From Modestobacter versicolor (GTDB lineage: Bacteria > Actinomycetota > Actinomycetes > Mycobacteriales > Geodermatophilaceae): 64,000 nt of DNA. Below the pieces are notes generated by a model. That model worked only from the letters and a program-made list of their open reading frames with translations. It was not told the DNA's origin and ran no database searches. The stretch covers positions 930,001 to 994,000 of the forward strand of contig NZ_JACIBU010000001.1 of assembly GCF_014195485.1 (NCBI RefSeq), written 5' to 3'. A program made the position numbers and the translations under genes. Positions 7,137-15,953 of the stretch are shown one piece after another. Positions within the stretch are counted from its first letter, which is position 1; each line of letters opens with the position of its first letter.

Positions 7137-10100
7137 CCGCCGACCGTGCGGCCGACCAACGGGCCCGGCGCCTGGCGAAGCTCGAGGCGCTCAAGGCCCG
7201 CGGCGCGGGCGCCTACCCCTACCGCTTCCCGACCGACGCCACCGCCGCCGACGTCGTCGCCCGGCACGACGCCCTCCCTCCCGGCGAGCGCACGACGGAA
7301 CGGGTGCGGCTGGCCGGGAGGGCCGAGCTGGTCCGCCGTCAGGGGCACCTCACCTTCGCCGCGCTGCGCGACCGCACCGGGGTGATCCAGCTGTTCGTGG
7401 ACACGTCGGTGCTGGGCGCCGGACGTCATGCCGAGTTCGACGACGTCGACCGCGGCGACTGGCTCGGCGTCGAGGGCACCGTGATGCGGACCCGCCGCGG
7501 GGAGCTGTCGGTGTGCGTCGGTGACTTCGCCGTCCTGGGCAAGGCCCTGCTCGAGCCGCCGGACAAGCACCGCGGGCTGCCCGACGTCGAGACCCGGTAC
7601 CGGCAGCGCTACACCGACCTGGAGGCAACGAGCGGACCCGGGAGGTGTTCCGGATCCGGCACGCGGCCGTGCGCGCCATCCGACGGCACCTGGAGGACCG
7701 CGGCTTCACCGAGGTCGAGGGCCCGGTCCTGCAGACCATCCAGGGCGGCGCCAGCGCACGGCCGTTCGTCACCCACCACAACGCGCTCGACCTGGACCTC
7801 TACCTGCGGATCGCCCTCGAGCTGCACCTCAAGCGGCTGATAGTCGGCGGCATGGAGCGCGTCTTCGAGATCGGCCGGGTGTTCCGCAACGAGGGGATCG
7901 ACACCCGGCACAACCCCGAGTTCACGATGCTCGAGGCCTACCAGGCCTTCGCCGACTACGGCGACATGATGGACCTCGTCGAGGGCATGGTGACCGATGC
8001 GGCCCGCGCCGCCCTCGGGGACGAGCTCACCGTCCACTACGGCGGTCACGCCATCGACCTGTCCGCGACGCCGTGGCCCCGCCGGCGGTTCGCGGACATG
8101 ATCGCCGAGGTCACCGGCGCGACCATGCACCCGGCCATGCCGCTGGACGAGGCACGGGCGGTGCTCGACCGGCTCGGCATCTCCCACGAGGCGGGCTGGG
8201 GGGCCGGGCGCCTGATGAAGGAGGTCTACGACGAGCGCGTCCAGCACACGGTCGTCGGCCCCGTCTTCTGCACCGACTACCCGCGCGAGGTGTCGCCGCT
8301 GGCCCGCACGCACCGCGACGACCCCGCCTACGTGGAGCGCTTCGAGCTGATCGTCGCCGGCTTCGAGCTGTGCAACGCCTACTCCGAGCAGAACGACCCC
8401 GTCGAGCAGCTGGCCGCCTTCGAGGCCGAGGCGCGGGCGAAGCAGCACGGCGACCCGGAGGCCGGCGACGTGGACCTCGACTACGTGCGGGCGCTGGAGC
8501 GGGGCATGCCGTGCACCGGCGGCCTGGGCGTCGGGATCGACCGGCTGGTGATGCTGCTGGCCAGCGTCGACTCGATCCGCGAGGTGATCCTCTTCCCGAC
8601 GCTGCGACCGGAGTCCGCCCCATCGCCCGGCGGGGGACAGGACGGCGGGGGACAGGACGGGCCCCCGCACCTTCCCGCGGTGCCCGGTCCGGAGGTCCCC
8701 GGGACAGCCTCTCCGGGTGGGGCCTCCGTCGTCGCCCTGCCGGACAGCGCGCCCTCGGCGCACCCGCTGCCGGCGGTTCCACGCGCGGGCGGTCACCGCC
8801 TCGCGGTCCGGGTGCTCGCCGGCCTCACCGCGCTGTGCGGCGTCCTGCAGTTGCTGATCCGCCTCCCGGTCGTGCACGACCGGGTCGGGGGCGGGGCGCC
8901 CGACCTCGACCCGCTGTGGGTGCCGGTCGCCGGCGCGGTCGGCTCGGTGGTCGCCGGGGCGCTGCTCCTCGTCGTCGCCGACCAGCTCGCCCGGCGCCGG
9001 CGCCGGGCCTGGCAGGCGGCGGTGGTGCTGTTCGGACTCGCCGGCGTCGCGCACGTGCTCGAGGGCCGGCACCCGGTCGCGGCAGGGGCGTGCGCCCTCG
9101 TGCTCGCCGGGCTGGTGCGCCACCGGCGGGCGTTCACGGCCCCGGCCGACCCGCCCTCGCTGCTGCGCGCCCTCCGGCTCCTCCCGATCTACGTGGGAGC
9201 CGTCCTGCTGTTCGGGCTGACGACGCTGTGGGCCGAGCGGGACCGCGTCGAGCCGGGCCTGGGTCTCGGCGGGGCGCTGCAGACGGTGCTCGGTGGGCTG
9301 GTCGGCATCGACGGCCCCTACAGCTACCGCTCGGGCTTCGTGGCGGCCTTCCTGCCCGGCGCCCTCCTCGCGCTCGGGATCACCGGCCTGGTGCTGCTCG
9401 CGGTCCTCCTGCTGCGGCCGGTGGTGGCCAGCCAGCCGCACACCGAGGAGGACTGGCAGCGCGCCACCCGCCTGGTGCGGACCCACGGCTGGGACACCCT
9501 GGCGTACTTCTCGCTGCGCGACGACAAGAGCTTCTTCTTCTCCCGGGACGGCGAGGCGTTCGTCGCCTACACCTACATCGGCGGCTACGCGCTGGTCTCC
9601 GGTGACCCGGTGGGTGCCCGCGGGTCGGTGGTCCGCGTGCTGGACGAGTTCCTCGCCATGTGCGACGAGCGCGGCTGGACACCGGCCCTGCTGGCGGCGC
9701 GGGAGGCCAGCATGCCGCTGTACTCCTCCCGCGGTTTCACCTCGGTGTACCTGGGCGACGAGGCGATCATCGACTGCCGCCGGTTCAGCCTGGAGGGATC
9801 AGCGCGCAAGGGCCTGCGGCAGGCGGTGCGGCGCGTCGGCCGCAGCCACGAGTTCCGGCTGATCGCCGAGTCCGACGCGCCGCCGGAGCTGGTCGACCGG
9901 CTGAACGCCATCAGCGCCCGCTGGCGCGGGAAGCACCCTGAGCGCGGCTTCACCATGTCGCTGTCCCAGGACGTGCGGGGCGCCGGCGCCGACCCCGAGT
10001 TCCTGCTCTGCGTCGCCATCGGCCCGGACGGTGTCCCCGGCGGGTTCCTGCGGCTGGTGCCCGCCTACGGCCCGTCGTTCGGCTACACCCTCGACCTGAT

Positions 10101-10515
10101 GCGCCACGACCCCGACGCCCCCAACGGGATCACCGAGTTCCTCATCGCCTCGGCCGCCCGGGTCCTGCGCGACCGCGGGGTGGCGCGACTGTCGATGAAC
10201 TTCGCCATGTGGGGTCGCCTGTTCGCCGACGACGTGCCCTTCACCGCCGGCCAGCGGCTGGCCCGGTGGGCGGTGGGCGTGCTCAACCCGTTCTTCCAGA
10301 TCGAGTCGCTGCGTGACTTCAACGCCCGGTTCGACCCGGAGTGGCTGCCGCGGGTGCTGGCCGTGCGCTCGCTCACCGACCTCCCGCGGGTGGGCCTGCG
10401 CTACGCCGGCGCCGAGGGGTTCCTCGCCGTGCCGGGACTGGGCGACCTGCTCGTGCCCAGGGCCGTCGGTGGCGTCCCCGCGCCGTCCGCGCCACCGGGA
10501 CCGGGCGCGGCATGA
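7133..10515 (+). pseudogene. lysX: LysX-type fusion: lysyl-tRNA synthetase + lysyl-phosphatidylglycerol synthase, one-base frameshift
   Basis: The fused protein would be about 1127 residues. The first 164 codons (from GTG 7133) give a LysRS N-terminus and anticodon-binding OB fold. The frame is then lost at GAGGCAACGAG near 7622-7632; adding one C restores the family sequence DLEANERTREVFRIR. The second frame runs to 10515 and carries class II motif 2 (RVFRNEG) and motif 3 (GLGVGIDRL), a proline/glycine linker, about six membrane spans (8790-9420) and the MprF-type DUF2156 transferase (EEDWQRA to VPR). The enzyme would charge lysine and move it onto phosphatidylglycerol, making the membrane more cationic. 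In M. tuberculosis LysX the transferase comes first; here the order is reversed. The frameshift may be a read error or real. Confidence 0.8.
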
Positions 10516-10531
10516 CCCGCCGGCGCGCCCG

Positions 10532-11947
10532 GTGAGCGCGCCGGCGCGGACCGCGCGCCTCGGCGTGCTGGCGCTGGCGATGATCAACGTCGCGTCCATC
10601 GTGAGCGCCCGGAACCTGCCGGTCATGGCCGAGTACGGCTGGTCGATGCTCGTGCTGTTCGCACTCTCGATCGCGGTGTTCCTCGTCCCCGTCTCGATGG
10701 CTGCCGCCGAGCTCGGCACCGCGTTCCCGCGGGACGGCGGCGTCTACGCCTGGGTGAAGGAGGCGTTCGGCGGGCGCACCGGCTTCCTCGCCGTCTGGTG
10801 CGACTACGCGGAGAACGTCGCGTGGTTCCCCACCGTGCTCTCGTTCATCGCGGCGTCGCTGGCGTACGCGATCGACCCGGCGCTGGCCACGGACAAGACG
10901 TACCTGGTCGTCGTGATGCTCGTGTTCTTCTGGGGGACGACGGCGGCTGCCCTCCTCGGGGTGCGGACATCGTCGACGATCGGGGCGGTCGGCACGGTGG
11001 CCGGGTCGATCCTGCCGGCCCTGCTGGTCGTCGGCCTCGGCGCGGCCTTCCTGCTGCGCGGGGACGCCTCGCAGATCCCCTTCTCGGCCGGCGCCCTCGT
11101 GCCCGAGGTCCAGCTCGACGACCTGGCTTTCCTCGGCGGGGTGATCCTGTTGTTCACCGGCATGGAAATGGCCGGCTTCCACGCGCGGGACACCCGCGAT
11201 CCGGGACGGACCGTGCCCCGGGCCATCGCGCTGGCCGTGGCGATCACCGTCACCTTCTCGGTGCTGGGCTCGCTGTTCATGGCCTTCGTGCTCCCGCAGC
11301 AGGAGATCAGCCTGGTCTCCGGGACGATGGAGCTGTTCTCCCGCGTGCTGGAGACCTTCTCCGCCGGCTGGCTGCTCGCGCCGCTGGCCCTGGTGGTCGC
11401 CATCGGCGGCATCGCGCACCTGACGCCGTGGATCCTCGGCCCGGCCACGGGCGTGGCGGTGGTGGCGCGGGAGGGGCTCGCTCCCTCGCGGCTGGGTCGG
11501 GTCAACCGCAACGACGTCCCGGTCGCCCTGCTCGTCGTCCAGGGCGTCGCTGGGTCGGTGTTCGCGCTGCTCTTCGTGGTCGTGCCGAGCGTGAGCACCT
11601 CCTACTGGATGCTGTCGGCGGTGACCGCGCAGGTGATCGTGGCGATGTACGCGCTGGTGTTCGCCTCCGTGATCCGCCTGCGCTACACCCGCCCGGAGGT
11701 GCTCAGGCCGTACCGGATCCCCGGCGGCCTGCCCGGGGTCTGGTTGGTCGGCGGGCTGGGACTGCTGGGCTGCGGAGTCTCCTTCTTCCTGGGCTTCGTC
11801 CCGCCGAGCCAGCTCGCCACCGGGGACACCGCCGGCTACGTGCTGCTGCTGGCGCTGGCCACCCTGGTGCTGTCCCTGCCGCCGTTCGTCTTCGCGTTCC
11901 TGACCCGCCGCCGGACCCGGGCGGACGCCGTGGTCCCCGCCCGCTGA
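10532..11947 (+). CDS. APC-family permease, glutamate/GABA-antiporter-like
   Basis: A 471-residue protein with about twelve membrane spans, starting at GTG 10532 only 16 bp after lysX, so likely in the same transcript. The first span contains NVASIVSARNLP, and the segment FPRDGGVYAWVKEAFGG is the conserved loop of APC transporters, closest in style to the glutamate/GABA antiporter (GadC-like) branch. It probably exchanges an amino acid for a related amine or acid at the plasma membrane. It differs clearly from the APC gene at the left edge, so the block holds two distinct permeases. Confidence 0.85.
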   Translation: MSAPARTARLGVLALAMINVASIVSARNLPVMAEYGWSMLVLFALSIAVFLVPVSMAAAELGTAFPRDGGVYAWVKEAFGGRTGFLAVWCDYAENVAWFPTVLSFIAASLAYAIDPALATDKTYLVVVMLVFFWGTTAAALLGVRTSSTIGAVGTVAGSILPALLVVGLGAAFLLRGDASQIPFSAGALVPEVQLDDLAFLGGVILLFTGMEMAGFHARDTRDPGRTVPRAIALAVAITVTFSVLGSLFMAFVLPQQEISLVSGTMELFSRVLETFSAGWLLAPLALVVAIGGIAHLTPWILGPATGVAVVAREGLAPSRLGRVNRNDVPVALLVVQGVAGSVFALLFVVVPSVSTSYWMLSAVTAQVIVAMYALVFASVIRLRYTRPEVLRPYRIPGGLPGVWLVGGLGLLGCGVSFFLGFVPPSQLATGDTAGYVLLLALATLVLSLPPFVFAFLTRRRTRADAVVPAR

Positions 11948-11951
11948 CGGG

Positions 11952-12845
11952 TCAGCCGGCGGCCGGCACCTCGGCCTGCCGGGCCGACAGCTCGGCCAGG
12001 GCCGCCGTGGCCGCTGCCATCACCACGACGAGCACCGCCACGAGCACCCATTCGGTCCCGCCGGCCTGCAGTCGCTCCCCGAGCACGGTGATCCCGAGCA
12101 CCGTGGCGACGACCGGTTCCCCCACGGTGGCCGCCGGCAGCGACGCCTCCAGCGATCCCGCCTGGTACGCCGACTGCTGCAGGACGGTGCCCCCGAGCAG
12201 GCACGCGGCCAGGAGACAGGTGCTCCAGTGCGTGAGCACCGCCGCCGGACCGTCGGCGAGCAGGTCGACCACGCCCTTGGTGAGCGGTGCGGCGAGCCCG
12301 TACAGCAGACCCGCGGCCAGCGCCAGCAGCAGCGCCCGTGAGGTGCCGCGGGCGATCGCGGCGCCGAGCAGGCACGCCCCGCCCGCGAGGCCCAGCCCGA
12401 TCCACGCCGGCACCCACGCGCGCCAGCCGGCGCTGTCCACCCCCGCGGTGGGATCGCCGGTGGCCACGAACGCGGCGAGCGCCAGCGCGAGCACCGCCGC
12501 CCAGACCCAGTCCGACCGGTGCAGCCGTCGCCCCGCCCACCGGGCGCCCAGCGGGAGGGCGAACAGCACGGTCGTCACCAGCAGCGGCTGCACGAGCAGC
12601 AGCGATCCAAGACCCAGCGCCGCGGCCTGCGCGACGTACCCCGCGACGTCGGCCAGCGTGCCGGTCCACCACGACGGCGAGCCCAGCAGCGACCGCATGA
12701 GCCGCAGCCCACGCGCGTGCTCGTCCGGCACCGCCGCTGCGGACCGCTGCTGAACCGCCGAAGCCAGCGCGAAGAGCGCGGCGGAGACCAGCGCGAGCGC
12801 GGCGGCGAGCCAGGCGGCCGTACCGGAGTCCACGGCGGAGGTCAC
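11952..12845 (-). CDS. DMT/EamA-like permease
   Basis: A 297-residue protein with about nine to ten membrane spans, GTG start at 12845. The internal repeat of two five-span halves and the conserved small residues in each last span fit the drug/metabolite transporter superfamily. Members export small metabolites, and the substrate is not predictable. It begins 7 bp after the stop of the antiporter gene (12853-14055) and so forms an operon with it, under the operator at 14101-14133. It converges with the upstream permease gene, with a gap of only 4 bp between stops. Confidence 0.75.
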   Translation of the reverse strand: MTSAVDSGTAAWLAAALALVSAALFALASAVQQRSAAAVPDEHARGLRLMRSLLGSPSWWTGTLADVAGYVAQAAALGLGSLLLVQPLLVTTVLFALPLGARWAGRRLHRSDWVWAAVLALALAAFVATGDPTAGVDSAGWRAWVPAWIGLGLAGGACLLGAAIARGTSRALLLALAAGLLYGLAAPLTKGVVDLLADGPAAVLTHWSTCLLAACLLGGTVLQQSAYQAGSLEASLPAATVGEPVVATVLGITVLGERLQAGGTEWVLVAVLVVVMAAATAALAELSARQAEVPAAG

Positions 12846-12852
12846 CGCCCGG

Positions 12853-14055
12853 TCATCGGGTCGGTCCGAGCGGGTTCCTCCGCGGCGTGTGCGCCGGCTC
12901 GGCCCGACGGCGTTCCAGCGCGACCACCAGGGCCGGCAGCACGAGCACCGTCAGGACACCAGCGCCGACGAGGGCCGCGGCGTCGTCCGTGGTCATGGTG
13001 CCGCTGCGCACCGCGATCTCGGTGAGCGCGACGAGCACGGGCAGCGCGGTCGCGCTCACCAGAGCGGTCTGCCAGCGCTCGCGTCGCGCCAGCACGCCCC
13101 GGTAGAGCACCAGTACCGGCCCGCCCCGCACTGCGAGCATGAGGACCAGGAGGAGCGCCAGGAGCAACGGCGCCTCGGCGATCGCGTCGAGGTCCAGGCC
13201 CATTCCCGAGTAGGCGAAGAACAACGGGACGAAGAACCCGTAGCCCACGGCGTCCAGCTTCGACTCGAGCAGTGGTGCGGCCGCGCCCACCCACCGGCGC
13301 AGCACCAGGCCGGCGAGGAACGCCCCCAGCACCGCGTCCAGGTGGAAGCGGTCGGTGACCGCGACCAGCACGAGGAGGAGCAGCAGGGTGCCGCGCAGGG
13401 TGATCTGCGCCGTCTCGTTCCGCCCGGCCCGGACGACGTCGGCCAGCCGGCTGCCTTCCCGGATGCCGTGCCGCAGCAGGCCCAGTGCGACCGCCAGCAC
13501 GGCGACGCCGCCGAGCGCTACCAGCGCGCTGAGGCGGCCCTGGCTGCCGAGGAACACCGCGATCACCAGGACCGGCAGCAGCTCACCGACCCCGCCTGTG
13601 GCCAGCAGGTGCCGCCCCAGCCGCCCGCGCAGCAGCCCGGCCTCCCGCAGGACCGGCAGCAGGGTCCCCAGCGCCGTGGTGGTGAGGCCGAGGGCAACCG
13701 GCAGGAACGCCTCGACCAGTCCGGCGGTGGTCAGGACGCCCACGACGCCGGTGGCCAGGCCGAACGAGATCGCCCAGGAGAGCAGTGCCCGCCGGCCGGC
13801 GTCCTCGCGGAACAGGCGCAGGTCGATCTCGTACCCGGCCAGCAGGAACACGAAGCCCAGCCCGACGTCGGCGAGCACCCGCACGTCCGCCGGCGACCCG
13901 AGCCCCAGGCCGTCGGGTCCGATCAGGGCGCCGCCGGCGAGGAGCAGGACCACCTGCGGGATCGGCAACCGGGGGAGGAGCCCCACCAGCAGAGCCGCGA
14001 CCAGCGCGACTGCAGCCACCGCCGCGAGCGTGTCGATCGAGGTGACGTCGTCCAC
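12853..14055 (-). CDS. cation/proton antiporter (CPA2/KefB-like, membrane domain only)
   Basis: A 400-residue protein. The GTG at 14055 has GGGGAG just upstream, which fixes the start. About twelve membrane spans are seen, with the family's hallmarks GxLIGPDGLGL near residue 55 and FLLAGYEIDL near residue 80. The C-terminus ends after the last span in a short basic tail, so the RCK/TrkA-N regulatory domains of full KefB/C proteins are absent. It likely exchanges Na+ or K+ for protons at the plasma membrane, helping pH and osmotic balance. First gene of a two-gene minus-strand operon with its own TTGGAG-type operator. Confidence 0.85.
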   Translation of the reverse strand: MDDVTSIDTLAAVAAVALVAALLVGLLPRLPIPQVVLLLAGGALIGPDGLGLGSPADVRVLADVGLGFVFLLAGYEIDLRLFREDAGRRALLSWAISFGLATGVVGVLTTAGLVEAFLPVALGLTTTALGTLLPVLREAGLLRGRLGRHLLATGGVGELLPVLVIAVFLGSQGRLSALVALGGVAVLAVALGLLRHGIREGSRLADVVRAGRNETAQITLRGTLLLLLVLVAVTDRFHLDAVLGAFLAGLVLRRWVGAAAPLLESKLDAVGYGFFVPLFFAYSGMGLDLDAIAEAPLLLALLLVLMLAVRGGPVLVLYRGVLARRERWQTALVSATALPVLVALTEIAVRSGTMTTDDAAALVGAGVLTVLVLPALVVALERRRAEPAHTPRRNPLGPTR

Positions 14056-14100
14056 CGGCTCTCCCCTCGGCCCCGCGACCGGCGCAGCTGCGTGTCGCGG

Positions 14101-14133
14101 ATCGTGGCGCGCGCCGGTCCAACCGCACTCCAA
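14101..14133 (-). promoter_or_regulatory. SARP-like operator/promoter of the antiporter operon
   Basis: On the minus strand TTGGAG (14133-14128) and TTGGAC (14122-14117) with 11-bp period, then 10 bp, then CACGAT (14106-14101) as -10. It lies 22 bp from the divergent operator at 14156. Confidence 0.6.
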
Positions 14134-14155
14134 ACGCCACGGCGGCACGGTGCGC

Positions 14156-14188
14156 TTGGAGTGCCGTTGGAGCCGCCCGGCGGAGCGT
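14156..14188 (+). promoter_or_regulatory. SARP-like operator/promoter of the anchored lipase
   Basis: TTGGAG at 14156-14161 and again at 14167-14172 (11-bp period), then 10 bp, then GAGCGT (14183-14188) as -10. The start codon is at 14232. Confidence 0.6.
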
Positions 14189-14231
14189 CCGCCTGGACCT
14201 GATCGGCGCACCACCGGACCTGGAGAGCGCG

Positions 14232-15485
14232 ATGAGCACGGCGGCCCGGGACGACCACGGCGATCACGGGGCTGCCCGGCCGGTGCAGCGGCACCGGCGG
14301 CTCCGGCGGCGGGTGGTCGCGACCGTCGGGGCCACCGTCCTCGCGTTCGCCGGTGTCCTGGTCGTCCTGGAGGGGCCGCGGGTCCTCGGGGACGCCGCCG
14401 AGCGCCCGGGGCTCGACGCCTTCTACGAACAGCCGCCGGGTGCGACCGACGGCGCCCCGGGCACGCTGGTGCGCGACGAGGCGCTCGAGGGCACCCCGCC
14501 CGGGTCACGCGCGTGGCGGGTCATGTACCGGTCCACCGACCTGGACGGTCGGACCGTCGTGGTGACCGCAGCGGTGATCACGCCGCTCGGCCCCGCCCCG
14601 TCCGGAGGCCGCACGGTCCTGGTGTGGGGCCACCCCACGACCGGGACCGCCGCCTCCTGCGCCCCCTCCCGTGGGTTCGACCCGTTCATCGGCATCGAGG
14701 GGTTGCGGCTGATGCTGGACCGCGGGTACACCGTCGTCGCTCCGGACTACGTCGGGATGGGCACCGACGGGCCGGACTCCTACCTGGTCGGGGCCACCGC
14801 CGCCCACACCCTGCTGGACGCCGTCCGTGCGGCCCAGCACGTCGAGGGCGCCGAGGCCGGCAGTCGGGTTGTGCTCTGGGGACACTCGCAGGGCGGGCAG
14901 GCGGTCCTCCTGGCGGCCGAGGACCAGCCGGGGTACGCCCCCGAGCTGGACGTCGCCGCGGTGGCTGCCGCCGCCCCTGCGGCCGACCTGACCGCGCTGG
15001 TGCGCTCGCACCTGGACGACATCTCCGGGGTCACGATCGGTTCGTATGCCTTCCCGGCCTTCGCGCAGGCGTACGGGGGCAGCGTGCCCGGCGCCCGGCT
15101 CGAGGACGTCCTGACCTCCGCAGCCAGGCAGGCGCTTCCGGGGATGAACCGGCTCTGCCTGCTGTCGCACCTCGGCGAACTGCACCGCATCGGCGAACCG
15201 CTCGTCGGCGACTTCTTCTCCGTGGACCCCACCACGACCCAGCCGTGGGCCGCCCTGCTGCGTGAGAACTCGGCGGGTTCGCGCGTCATCTCCGCGCCGG
15301 TGTTCGTCGCGCAGGGGGCGGAGGACGAGCTGGTGCTGCCCGCCGACACGGACGCGTTCGTGCAGGCGGCCCGGCAGCGGGGGGACGACGTCCACCTCGA
15401 GCCCGTCGCGCACGCGTCGCACGCGACGATCGCCTACCTCTCGCTGCCGGCGCTCGGCCGGTGGCTCGACGAGCAGCACGTCTGA
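14232..15485 (+). CDS. membrane-anchored or secreted lipase/esterase (secretory lipase fold)
   Basis: A 417-residue protein with ATG start preceded by GGAGAG. Basic residues (RRLRRR) and one hydrophobic span at about 29-47 form a signal anchor; no lipobox cysteine follows it. The rest is an alpha/beta hydrolase with nucleophile elbow GHSQGG (about residue 218), a late Asp (EDELVLPAD) and His (HASHAT). The layout fits the LIP/secretory lipase family, which hydrolyses acyl esters outside the cytoplasm. It is followed 54 bp later by a STAS gene and is divergent from the antiporter operon across paired operators. Confidence 0.85.
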   Translation: MSTAARDDHGDHGAARPVQRHRRLRRRVVATVGATVLAFAGVLVVLEGPRVLGDAAERPGLDAFYEQPPGATDGAPGTLVRDEALEGTPPGSRAWRVMYRSTDLDGRTVVVTAAVITPLGPAPSGGRTVLVWGHPTTGTAASCAPSRGFDPFIGIEGLRLMLDRGYTVVAPDYVGMGTDGPDSYLVGATAAHTLLDAVRAAQHVEGAEAGSRVVLWGHSQGGQAVLLAAEDQPGYAPELDVAAVAAAAPAADLTALVRSHLDDISGVTIGSYAFPAFAQAYGGSVPGARLEDVLTSAARQALPGMNRLCLLSHLGELHRIGEPLVGDFFSVDPTTTQPWAALLRENSAGSRVISAPVFVAQGAEDELVLPADTDAFVQAARQRGDDVHLEPVAHASHATIAYLSLPALGRWLDEQHV

Positions 15486-15539
15486 CCGGCCCGCCGTGCC
15501 CACGTCCCAGCTGCACGTCCCGAGCCGAGAGGGTGCGCC

Positions 15540-15953
15540 ATGACAGCCCCGGTGATCCGCGCACCGGCCCCCGCGCCCGGTGGCGACGAGGTGGTCGTGG
15601 TGCTCACCTCGGCCCTGCTGGCCGGCGGGCCGGCCGACCTCCGGTGGCTGCTGCAGGGCGTGCTGCTGAGCGGAGCGCGCCGGATCGTCGTCGACCTCGG
15701 GGAGGTCGACTCCGTTGCCGGCCGGGCGCTGGCGACCCTCCTCACGGCGCACCGCATCTGCCGCGCCCGGGGTGGGGGAGTGGTCCTGCGGGGCGCCGAC
15801 CCGCGCACCCGGGACACGCTGCGCCGCACCGGCCTCTGGCGGGTGCTGCACGTGCAGTGCGGATCCGGCCCGGCGCAGGCGCGGTCCGGGACGTCAGCCG
15901 ACGAGGCCGGGGAGCAGCGCCGGGCCGAGCTGCCGCTCGCCGTCGTGCCATGA
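15540..15953 (+). CDS. STAS-domain protein (anti-sigma factor antagonist-like)
   Basis: A 137-residue protein with ATG at 15540. Residues 15-108 fit a STAS domain: strand RRIVVDLGEVDSVAGRAL, where Ser is in the place of the phosphorylated Ser of SpoIIAA-like proteins, then GGGVVLRGADPRTRDTL. STAS proteins bind anti-sigma kinases and release a sigma factor in the general stress response. No kinase or sigma gene is in the window, so the partner is unknown. The last 30 or so residues are a low-complexity tail whose coding sequence overlaps the end of the convergent SARP gene by 60 bp. Confidence 0.75.
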   Translation: MTAPVIRAPAPAPGGDEVVVVLTSALLAGGPADLRWLLQGVLLSGARRIVVDLGEVDSVAGRALATLLTAHRICRARGGGVVLRGADPRTRDTLRRTGLWRVLHVQCGSGPAQARSGTSADEAGEQRRAELPLAVVP

